From the NCBI GenBank assembly GCA_023091735.1, contig JALKBU010000502.1, forward strand, positions 1 through 36,337: a DNA stretch of 36,337 nt, given 5' to 3'. Below the pieces are notes generated by a model. That model did not search any database. It was given only the letters and a program-made list of their open reading frames with translations, and was not told the origin of the DNA. The first letter of the stretch is position 1, and every line of letters starts with the position of its first letter. Below, piece after piece: positions 8,600-16,980 of the stretch. A program made the position numbers and the translations under genes. This DNA is from Trichomonas tenax (taxonomy: Eukaryota; Parabasalia; Trichomonadida; Trichomonadidae).

Positions 8600-8850
8600 C
8601 ATCAATACTTAAACAATTATTAAGTGAATGTAAGACTAAGGAAGAAGTTAAGGCTTTAATTTTACTTCATCCCGAAATACAACAAATGGAAACGAGAGCT
8701 TTGAATCATTATGTGAATATTGATGGTTTCGCTTTTGTTCGACACTATGGGAAAGTGTATTTTAACAAAAAACATAGAAACAGTTATATAAAGCATGTTT
8801 ATGACCTGAGGGGTCCAGAATCTTCACAAGTCTTTTTTAAATCTAGTTGA
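8593..8850 (+). CDS. Unknown 85-aa protein of the nested element
   Basis: ATG 8593 lies in the left terminal repeat, so the first two residues (MT) and the upstream region are shared with the opposite gene at 10879. The product is basic. Residues 1-40 look helical (LLSECKTKEEVKALILL) and the C-terminal half is rich in Tyr, His and Lys. No known domain is seen. It may be a small DNA-binding or regulatory protein, or the remnant of a longer gene. It is convergent with the long minus-strand frame and separated from it by 16 bases. Confidence 0.5.
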   Translation: MTTSILKQLLSECKTKEEVKALILLHPEIQQMETRALNHYVNIDGFAFVRHYGKVYFNKKHRNSYIKHVYDLRGPESSQVFFKSS

Positions 8851-8866
8851 ACACGTTCATTTATTT

Positions 8867-10879
8867 TTAAATTAATTCAAATATGCCTAATTTATCATCT
8901 GTTGGTGAAATAATATTTGGTAAATAGTTTAAAAATTCATATCCAGGGTTCTGCTTAATAAAATGTTCCTCCATATATTTTTTATATGTTTCATATTTAA
9001 TGTTTCTATGTGTGTATTTTGGATTATATTGTTGAATTTCTTTTCTACTCCATCCTTCAGGTCTTCTATATATTTCTTCATGCATTTCTTTTATCTTCTT
9101 CATATCATTAATTTCAATGGTAGCACCTTTAAATTTTCCAGGTCCTGAATCATTGATGACTTTAATATATTCGTAATATGGATTTAATCTGTCAAAATAT
9201 GTGCAGTCATGATAAAATTCTTTGCATTTTTTTATATGATTGTTCTTTCTGTTATGTTGGTCCTTCTCCTTAATTGGTTCATAAATATATTCGTTACAGT
9301 ATGGGCATTTAATAAGAGGTTCTAATTTATTTATATCTTTCACTAATACGGTGTGTAAATGAGAGCCTAATTTATAAATGAGAGCGTTAATAGTTTTATT
9401 TGATCCTTTCACTGATGAAATCATAAATGATTTTTCAATTGATGGTAACCATGTGGGTCTTTGTACGGCTTGTTCATTAATGTTGATCACTTTATGAAAT
9501 TGAATGTTAATATTAAATTTATCACAATACCACTGACATTCTTTTAAGCTCTCACCCTTGAAATCTTTTATGAATTCATTATATTTATCTTGATTTTCTA
9601 TATTGTATTTTTCCATTAATAATTTTTTAACATCTGCCATCATCATTTTCTGAGAATACTTTCCATTTGTTGTCTTTACCCCATTTAAAACCATTAATGG
9701 TAAACATAAATTATAATCTAATTTAAGGAATCCATTTATTATATTTTTTGATTTATTGAAATATGGAATAGATAGATTTTCGTTTGAACCCACTAATGAA
9801 TCTAAATTAATATCGAAGTCTCTTTTAATGTTTACTGCTTTTCCTAAATGAATAACTTTAAAATAAAATGAGTATATAGCAACAAATTTATGTGATGATG
9901 TTTTATGTGTTGATTCTGTCTTCTCTTGTATATATGAATTTAAATATAACTTATAATCGTTTAATTGTTCATCATTTTCTATAATTATACTTAATACACG
10001 TTCTGAATCTGTTGATGCTGGAACTCTTTCATAAGTTATATTATGTGTATCTTCAACAATGAACCCCAAATCTCCAGAAATACGGAAAGGATAAACGTTT
10101 TCATTTGTGATAACATTAAATAACTCCTCTAATTTTCCCCATGAATTAGGTCTATTTAAGAAGTAGTCATTATATATTCCATGTTTCTCTTCCTTTATTG
10201 TATTTATTTTATATCCTATCTTATTCACTACTTTTACAAATTTATTCATATCTTCCACATACTGAATCATTATAACACCCAACTCTTCATTAAATCCATT
10301 AATTTCAAGGTCTAGTCAATGTTTTAGTATGTAATTGTTCATTTCTTTGTTTCGTGTATTATATCCTATTTCTTTTAAGGAATCAAATCTTTCTTTCATA
10401 TCCTTTGTGTTATCATCTCCGCCCGATAGTTTAATATATTCCTTTAATTCTTCTCGTTTCTGTTTCTTCTTTATTGTTTCCTCATTATCTGGTATAACTT
10501 CCACATTCATTAATGCCTCAATTTCTTCTTCTCTCATTTTTTCAATTTCGCGAAGTTCATTTATTTTATCATCTATTTCATCTCTTAATCTCTCCAGTTG
10601 TTTTATTTCTTCTTCATAATATATTTCTTCATGTATTCGTTCCATGTAAAATGGGTTATCAATTTCATCGGGTTTTGGTTTAGGATATTAAAACTTCATT
10701 ATCGATTCCTTATCTAAAGGTCCATTATATCCACAGTCTTCAATTAAAAATTCTGCAAAAGTTTTACAATTTCTTAAATAAGATCTGCTGACATCACAGC
10801 CACCCTCTCTTAATATTTTCATCAATTCGTTATTAGTGAATCCTAAATATCTAATATCGTAAGCATTTATACTTGTCAT
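8867..10879 (-). pseudogene. Polymerase-N-terminus-like protein of the nested element, two in-frame stops
   Basis: From ATG 10879 (inside the right terminal repeat) to TAA 8867 the minus strand keeps one phase for 671 codons, broken only by TAA 10688-10690 and TGA 10316-10318. Segment 1 (63 codons) is a small helical domain. Segment 2 contains a long acidic coiled coil (~10500-10645). Segment 3 (~470 codons; local ATG 10270) has a FNINI strand, then LGSHLHTVLVKDINKLEPL, then a CPYC-x-H-H-C zinc site. That order (folded domain, HLHTVL-type strand, zinc finger) is what I recall before the exonuclease domain of Maverick pPolB. No exonuclease or polymerase motifs follow. Decay is the simplest reading of the stops, but three separate products are possible. 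Confidence 0.55.
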
Positions 10880-11065
10880 TAATGAGTCCTTTTACTCAAA
10901 ATAAAAAAATTAAAATTAAAAAAATTAATGGGGTTCTATCGTCTATATATATTGTTGGAATACATCGTCTATATAATGATGAACAGTGATTCTAAAATCC
11001 TTCAAAAATGGGATAAATGTCAATGATTCTTGAGGGGTTCTATCGGTACCCCTTACTATACTACT
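10873..11065 (-). repeat. Terminal inverted repeat, right
   Basis: 193 bases, reverse complement of the left repeat. It ends in CTATACTACT at 11065 and contains the ATG of the long minus-strand frame at 10877-10879. Confidence 0.92.
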
Positions 11066-11071
11066 CATCCG
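11066..11071. repeat. Target-site duplication, right copy (CATCCG)
   Basis: Same six bases as 8398-8403. Confidence 0.9.
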
Positions 11072-11089
11072 GTAATTTTAAAAAGATTT

Positions 11090-11251
11090 TTATAATTTAT
11101 ATTTAGCATTTTCTTCATCATCTACTTTAGGATTTCCACCAATGAAAATTTCATTAAATTGTTCCTGTGTTAAATTAAGAATATCTTGTTCTGCCAACAT
11201 TTTAGAAAATGTTGGAATGCAATCATTTGAATGGTTGTCTGTGTACTCCAT
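11090..11251 (-). CDS. Hypothetical 53-aa Maverick peptide
   Basis: A short minus-strand frame from ATG 11249-11251 to TAA 11090-11092, encoding an acidic peptide (residues ~21-53 are Glu/Asp rich, with a helical LTQEQFNEIF segment). It resumes the host Maverick after the nested element. A class II double-hairpin unit (11191-11237) lies in its 5' half in antisense. No family is recognised; it could be the end of a larger lost gene. Confidence 0.35.
   Translation of the reverse strand: MEYTDNHSNDCIPTFSKMLAEQDILNLTQEQFNEIFIGGNPKVDDEENAKYKL
11191..11237 (+). repeat. Double-hairpin unit, class II
   Basis: CTG, hairpin A CCAACATTTT-ag-AAAATGTTGG, linker AATG, hairpin B CAATCATT-tg-AATGGTTG (one G-T pair). 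Hairpin A is identical to the unit at 4420-4467 but hairpin B differs, with pairing kept. Confidence 0.8.
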
Positions 11252-11511
11252 GATTTATTAGAGAAAAAAAAATATATTAATTTTTTCATAATGTAAAAAA
11301 AAATTTTTCATCAATTTAGATAAACCATTAATAAATCATAACAATAAGAATTTTTATTAATTAAACAATATATTTTAATAACAAATTATAGAAATTTACG
11401 CGTGTCCATCCATGGACGCAGCCCAATGAATGTGAAACATTCTATTGGTCCAAGGATTTTGATATAAATTATAGGAAAATTGTTTATTATATATATTAGT
11501 GAAATTATAAT
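11252..11511. other. Right edge of the Maverick, AT-rich
   Basis: No gene. It includes a class I double hairpin (11398-11448) and otherwise A/T-runs. The Maverick-host junction should be here, but I see no terminal repeat. Confidence 0.4.
11398..11448 (+). repeat. Double-hairpin unit, class I
   Basis: ACGCG opens the same hairpin A as at 993 (about 28 bases identical, including flanking TTT). The linker is AGC. Hairpin B differs: CCAAT GAATG-tgaaa-CATTC t ATTGG. Confidence 0.75.
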
Positions 11512-11880
11512 TATGGATATTCTCAGTTTGCTGATTTTTTCATGTTAAACAAATTTTTGGATTACTATGAAAAATCACAATCTGTATACTACTAATACGA
11601 TGAAGAGATTGATTATGTTTTAACTTCTCATTGATGCTTTTGTAATATTTTACATGATGAAAGACATTCTAATTGTCTTGCTTTGATCATTGCATATTGT
11701 TAGATTGAACAAAATGGAGTAGAATTGATTTATTTCGAACATTTTCATATTGGATGGAAATATTTCTATTGCATAATATAGACAAGATAGAGGTGCTATA
11801 TACGAAAGGGTTCAAGGAAATATGATGTTTGGAGAAATTTTTTGACAAGTCAAAATATTTCAATAATATTTGACATGTAA
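11512..11880 (+). pseudogene. Decayed DUF3447-type (ankyrin family) host gene fragment
   Basis: One phase from 11512 to 11880 reads like the N-terminal domain of trichomonad DUF3447/ankyrin proteins (YGYSQFADFF, YDEEIDYVLTSH, CFCNILHDERHSN), but it contains five in-frame stops. This recognition is by pattern, not alignment. It marks host DNA just right of the Maverick, and the insertion may have landed in or near such a gene. Confidence 0.45.
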
Positions 11881-13647
11881 ATAACATTTGTTTGGAAATT
11901 ATTTTCATGAAAAATGATGTACATTACTTCAACCACTTTATGATTAAAATGTGAGAAAAATGATACACGCGGTCAAAGAATCAAATCAAAAATCATAATA
12001 TTTCCTTGTCATATATCCATGAAAAAGATTTCGAATTACCAAAAGTGAAGGTATCTTCACATGTTGGTGCTTTCTTGGTTGGTTTTTCTCCACCTCTTCA
12101 TCACATTCTTAAACACATTTCGTTAAAACAGCCTTTTTGAAAGCATTGCTCATCGAAAAATACGTATCGCACAACGGAATGCACAATTACAGCTGTTTTC
12201 CACCGGAATAAAAGTAAAAAATATTTTAATTTATTATATTTGTTAGAAATACGAGCCACGGAAACTAACTTTCTCGGCACACTTGTATGCAAGTTGAATT
12301 TTCGATTTATTTGAAATGATAATTTTTCATGAAATATCAGTAATCAAATAACCTCATCAAATTAATAATCCATCAAAAACTGGGGTCCGGGGGACGAAAT
12401 AATCGGAATATTCATTGGTCCAAAAAGTCATCAAATCCTGTTGTTTTCAAATGTTCAACATAATAAAACCAATTTTATGATGAAATCATTAATATATATT
12501 AATACATAATTAGATTTCTAGCACCAAATCGACGTCTGCACTTTGGTTTTTTTTTTTTTTTTGATTTGTTAATTCAAAATATGCATATTTGTTTAAATGA
12601 TATATTAGTTATAGTTGAGCCCTTTTGGCCACGATTCATATAAATAAAATTTTAAAAATTTTAAAATTCACTGGAAAATTCCTAGGAATAGTTTTATATA
12701 ATTTTTTATATTTTTACTGTATTTGAGCAATTGAACGCAGTTAAGTTAGGCAATATTATTAAAATACGTTAATTTGTTTCAAAAAATTGTGAAGGAGGAT
12801 GAATAAAAAGAATCTGACAGAAGAGATATTTTTTTCTATTTGATGCTGTATGCAATATACAATATAATTTATTATCATATTTATTGAATTTTGAGAGTTT
12901 AGAATCTTGCCTTTTTTTAAAAAAAATTTCATCGGGCAAAAATAAAAATCATGATGTCGATAATCATTAGCATGATAAATGATCAGATCATCCATTGAAT
13001 TTTGTGATAACTTTCTATGTTTTTATAAGATTTCATTTTTCGTAAATAATATATTGTGTCCCGCGAAAAATCAGATAATTGTATTATCTGTCAGCCAACA
13101 TGAAAGGAACTCAGGAAGGAACACTATTTTGAAAGTTTGCAATTTCATCATATCCACATATTACGTTCGATAAATTATCGAGTCGATGTTGGAGTATGAG
13201 GTCCAAATCTAACAAACTAGTTTTCCATGGGTTGATGGGCATTGTCCGCAACATTATTTTGACAATCATGAAATTTTGAAAATGAATAAAACACTGATCG
13301 GAGTTTGAATTCTTCTCAGTTGGAGTCAATACCGCTGTTTTTCAAATGGACAACTGATTATGTTAAATGATTATATTAAATGATTTTTTTTCAAGGATTT
13401 TTGATTGTAATCAAGTTATTGTTTAAGCACCACTTTAGCGGCTTTATTTCTTGTTTCATTTTATTTGTGCTTCAATTGATTATTTTCAATGCATTTCAAA
13501 TTTTCTGACAGCCAATTTTTTATTACATATCTTTCTGAACATTATAAAATGAAGAAAGATTTCAAAATTGAATTAATTGAAATTAATCACGTTGACGTTC
13601 ATTCAATTCTTATTATTTTAGGACCATTGTAAAACATTTAAATTTAA
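11881..13647. other. Intergenic, no gene seen
   Basis: AT-rich DNA with only short random frames and no family signals. It includes a T-run at ~12547-12563. Confidence 0.5.
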
Positions 13648-14733
13648 ATGAATACCCTTGTTGTATGCGATGGAAAAAAATTCGAGATCAGCATGCGACT
13701 TGCGGAGATGCTGAAATCTATAACAGAAGAGACGGTGGATGTCACTGCGAACTATATATTACAAAATGATAAATTGTATTTCGATTTGGCTTTGTTTATG
13801 ATAGTAAACTTATACTGTCACGTGGGAACCAGCCAGAAATGCCTCCAAATGTTGTGGATTAAACTTAATCCCGGCTTGTCGATGGATCAAGTTTACAATT
13901 TAGCAAATAAGGACCCAAAAAATCGAAACTTTAGGACATTACTATCGGATTACGAAAACAAACTTCCATACGATTTCATTACAGCAATGGCCACCGATGA
14001 TCTCGATCTCTACATTAGTTTAGACATTGAAAATTCGGAACTGGCTCAAAATATTGACGAAATAATCTCAAATTCATCGACAAATTTCATTTCTAACCGT
14101 CTTGGCTTTGCGGCTTCGTTGAACGCTAAAAAAATATTCAAATTCTTAATCACAAATGGTTCAATTCCTAACAAATTCACATTTGAAGCAGCTGTTAGAG
14201 GTGCCGATATGGAGTTGTTCAAGCTGGTATATAATAGAAAGATGGTTTCTCCGCTGACAATAAGGCGTGCTTTTGAAAATGTTCACTCTGAGATACCTCG
14301 TTTCTTGATGAAAGAATTTCGCGACTACCGTCCGGACTATATCATCTGCGCAATAAGGAACTACCACGCCGATTTATTTATAGAAATTTGGAACGAATGT
14401 ATTACAAGTATCAATTTCAATCCAAACATGTTATTGTTATTTGAAGCTGTTAGTACAAGGAATATAGATATTCTTCGCTTTTTGGCGGAAGAGCAGAGAA
14501 TGGATGTCAACATAACAAATCCGTCAAATGGCGATTCTCTTATGTTCGAAGCTAGCAGAGTGGACAGCATTGGTATGGTCAAATACCTCATCGTGAATGG
14601 GGCAGATCCACATCCGAAACAAGGAAAATCTCCCATTATTGCTGCTCAAAATAATGGAAACAAAGTTTTGTCCGCGTTCTTCGAAAATATCAGTGCCAAT
14701 GGAATTTCTAGCGATGCGATTAATAATATTTAG
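13648..14733 (+). CDS. Ankyrin-repeat protein, 361 aa
   Basis: Intact frame starting at ATG 13648 and ending at TAG. The first ~120 residues are an unassigned, mainly helical domain. From ~150 on the protein shows degenerate ankyrin-type helical pairs (NRLGFAASLNAKKIFKFLITNGS), and near the C-terminus a clearer repeat, SLMFEASRVDSIGMVKYLIVNGADPH. This fits the large trichomonad ankyrin/DUF3447 families, which are presumed scaffold proteins. There is no signal peptide or membrane segment. Base composition is less extreme than that of the Maverick. The exact function cannot be read from the sequence. Confidence 0.7.
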   Translation: MNTLVVCDGKKFEISMRLAEMLKSITEETVDVTANYILQNDKLYFDLALFMIVNLYCHVGTSQKCLQMLWIKLNPGLSMDQVYNLANKDPKNRNFRTLLSDYENKLPYDFITAMATDDLDLYISLDIENSELAQNIDEIISNSSTNFISNRLGFAASLNAKKIFKFLITNGSIPNKFTFEAAVRGADMELFKLVYNRKMVSPLTIRRAFENVHSEIPRFLMKEFRDYRPDYIICAIRNYHADLFIEIWNECITSINFNPNMLLLFEAVSTRNIDILRFLAEEQRMDVNITNPSNGDSLMFEASRVDSIGMVKYLIVNGADPHPKQGKSPIIAAQNNGNKVLSAFFENISANGISSDAINNI

Positions 14734-15650
14734 ATGTTTTTATGAATATATCTGAAATAAATATCAAATCATATGAAAACTCTCGTTTTATCAGTTCTTC
14801 TGTCAATCAACAGCAGCATACTACAGGACACTACTCTCCATTATCAGCTCTTATCCTCTCATCAAAATTACCTTCATATTTTGGCTTTTAAAATTTTGAC
14901 TGGATTCTCCCACTACGATGAGCTTTCATCCATATAACATCCGTATTTCGGTTTTATTCATCAATTAATGTTTTGAATTTCACTTTTTTCGTTATCTATC
15001 GATGAAAATCAACGGGCATAGCCTAAATGCTATGTATATTAAGCTGTTAATGAGTCAAAGTCATGTGAGCCTTTCTCAATGAAAATAATAATCCAGTGAC
15101 ATATTTCTGTTAGCTCATGGGTGTGCTCAATGACAACAGAAACAATATCAGCATGCAATTTCTTGTTGTTTTTTGGACATTTTGCCGAGACGGCTACGAA
15201 TCACATTCACCAGTTTTCATCTCCAATGAAATAGAATGTTGTAAATGAATTAAAACGCATAATATCGCTTACTTAACTAGCTGAGAATGTTAAGGTTACC
15301 AAAGATCACTATAAACATTATTTCATCAACATTATACGCACATAGACTCTTCTTTGTTCCCATCAAGCAGATTCCAATGAGTCAAATCATTGCTTATATG
15401 CTAGAATTCCTTTACATCTTTGATGAAGATCATTCTATTGACTAAATGGCTCTGTTCATCGAGTGAATGATTTCCAGTATGAATTTCCACTGAAACATTA
15501 TATCATTCATCAATGATAATGAGGAAGCACACAATTTATTTAGAAGAATTCCTTTTTTTATTGACAATAATGTGTAGGTATCAGATTTCCGATAAAAATC
15601 TGGATTTGAATTTCTGCTGTCACTTTTAGTGAACTCCGTTGCAAGGCCCA
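14734..15650. other. Intergenic, no gene seen
   Basis: No supported coding region. It includes CGGGCATAGCCTAAATGCTATG-like short dyads of no evident meaning and the leader of the Ser-rich gene, with GTCACTTTTAGTGAAC near 15619-15634. Confidence 0.5.
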
Positions 15651-16457
15651 ATGACTGATGGGCAAGTAGCATTCAGGCCTCCAGACGAGTCACAGGGCGA
15701 GAAAGGCAGTCCGATAAGGTACCACTTATCGTCTGGGCCTCCTTTGCCTTCAGGAACAGAAACAGCGGAATTAAGGACAGCTAAAGAGATGATTTTAAAC
15801 CAAATATATCCTAACAGACTCCCACCGATCGGCGAATCACCAGCTGTTTTGAGCCATATATGCCCTGACAAGCCATCTGACACTGTGAGAAATCCGCTAC
15901 GAAAAGTATCGCATTTCGACTTATCTACGAACTTCTCTGATTCATCGGAAAGCTCTTCTGATGTTTCTATTTCGATATCTTCATCAAATACAGCAGCATC
16001 GCAAGTTTCTCAGCAAATCTCTCAGACAAGTCATCACTCGACAGTTGGGGAGTATGTAAGTGAACACAGATCTTATTCTGAGTATTCTGCTCATGAAGAA
16101 AACACACAGCGCTCATATTCTCATTCAGACCACGCTCAAGCTTCGCAATCTCATCAATCGACTGCGGGAACCTCAAAATATAACTCAAGGGTCAACTCGC
16201 AGTATAACTCTGAATCCGAACAAAGCACATATGAGTATCATTCTTCATCAGAATACGATTATGGGTCGAGTTCTTCGCGAAAAAGACCGATAAGGAGGAT
16301 AAGCAACACAACTGTTACTGAATATACTACTCTTTCTGAAACGGGAAGTGAGACTGCATCTGTTCAGATTTCTTCAGCGAAGACTGTGAAATCTAGAACA
16401 GTTGCATTGCCAACAACCCAAGGCCAGACAAAGTCAACCTGCTGTTATATTGTTTAA
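15651..16457 (+). CDS. Ser-rich low-complexity protein with C-terminal CaaX box, 268 aa
   Basis: I chose ATG 15651; a TTG four codons earlier is less likely. Residues 1-85 are Pro-rich and contain TAKEMILNQIYPNRLPPIGES. From ~90 to 245 the sequence is dominated by Ser, Thr, Gln, His and Tyr (runs such as SSESSSDVSISISSS), so it is probably disordered and heavily phosphorylatable. The last four residues are CYIV after another Cys and fit a CaaX box; prenylation would tether the protein to membranes. No enzyme motif is seen. The composition is unlike neighbouring genes. Role unknown. Confidence 0.65.
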   Translation: MTDGQVAFRPPDESQGEKGSPIRYHLSSGPPLPSGTETAELRTAKEMILNQIYPNRLPPIGESPAVLSHICPDKPSDTVRNPLRKVSHFDLSTNFSDSSESSSDVSISISSSNTAASQVSQQISQTSHHSTVGEYVSEHRSYSEYSAHEENTQRSYSHSDHAQASQSHQSTAGTSKYNSRVNSQYNSESEQSTYEYHSSSEYDYGSSSSRKRPIRRISNTTVTEYTTLSETGSETASVQISSAKTVKSRTVALPTTQGQTKSTCCYIV

Positions 16458-16980
16458 TTCGTTTTGATTTATTTTAAGCGATTTTAACGAATTATATATT
16501 ATGTTTATAAATGTTACCCATTGTTAGCACTTAGTTTTTTCCCAATAGATTACCGCCTTTTGTCGGTCAAATGAAAAATGAATTATATATAGAGATTCAA
16601 TGAGTGTAAGTTCTGATAACCTTGAAGACGCTCAAATGACCAGTTATTTGTAATAGGTCTCCAAAAGCAATCAGAGCATTTTTTTAAATAATCAAAAATA
16701 TTTACTTATAATGTCTCTCCATAGTTGTCATTTAATCTAAGCATGAGTAGGTCTATACTATTATATGATATAAATATGTATTCTCTTGAATATTATTGAA
16801 AGAAGAAAAACTAATATTTTAAACCAAATTGAAGTTAAGAAAATGTTTAGATTGTAAATATATTACTGTTCATTGAGTTGTTTTATCAAAATATTGATTT
16901 TTGAGACTAAAATTTCTAATTGTAGTAAAAGCTCAAGAAAAAAACATTCTAAAAATTTAGACTTCCTCAAGGAACTTGGA
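16458..16980. other. Intergenic / helicase leader
   Basis: No separate gene. The helicase phase stays open upstream of ATG 16981 to about 16873 with coding-like composition (KHSKNLDFLKELG), so a non-ATG or spliced longer N-terminus cannot be excluded. Confidence 0.5.

Larger units (their letters stand above)
8404..11065. mobile_element. Nested 2.66-kb non-autonomous Polinton-like element
   Basis: The element is bounded exactly by ~195-bp terminal inverted repeats that begin 5'-AGTAGTATAG and by a perfect 6-bp duplication. It contains a small plus-strand frame (8593-8850) and one long minus-strand frame (8867-10879, two internal stops), both starting inside the terminal repeats. No integrase, ATPase or capsid gene is present. 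Termini beginning with AG and a 6-bp duplication match the Polinton type, so it was probably moved in trans by a Maverick integrase such as the intact one at 4553-6112. It interrupts the downstream part of the host Maverick. The repeats are nearly identical, which suggests a rather recent insertion, although the long frame is already broken. Confidence 0.85.
1..11448. mobile_element. Decaying Maverick/Polinton element
   Basis: The combination of a protein-primed-type family B polymerase, a retroviral-type integrase and a packaging-type ATPase in one AT-rich block is diagnostic of Maverick/Polinton elements. Both strands are used: polymerase, ATPase and the 7.1-8.2 kb gene on plus, integrase and small genes on minus. 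Most genes are broken; the integrase frame is whole. No double-jelly-roll capsid or adenain-type protease was recognised. The limits are approximate. The left end may lie outside the window. The right end lies somewhere between the 53-codon frame ending at 11251 and the host-like pseudogene starting near 11512; the last double-hairpin unit ends at 11448. A smaller element (8404-11065) is nested inside. Confidence 0.85.

Noticed and set aside
228..10879. A changed genetic code that reads TAA, TAG or TGA as sense
   Set aside because: Isolated in-frame stops occur in several element genes, but host genes and the intact integrase are free of internal stops and end at standard ones, and the element genes also have frameshifts.
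1..11448. A CRISPR array made from the repeated hairpins
   Set aside because: The units are irregularly spaced, on both strands and without equal-length spacers, in a eukaryotic setting.
11580..11599. TATACTACT followed by AATACG as a possible right terminus of the large Maverick
   Set aside because: It resembles the satellite's terminal bases, but a host-like DUF3447 reading pattern runs straight through it and no matching left end or duplication is seen.
16873..16980. An upstream extension of the helicase start
   Set aside because: The phase is open and coding-like, but it begins at TTG without an ATG, so I used ATG 16981 and recorded the doubt in the feature.
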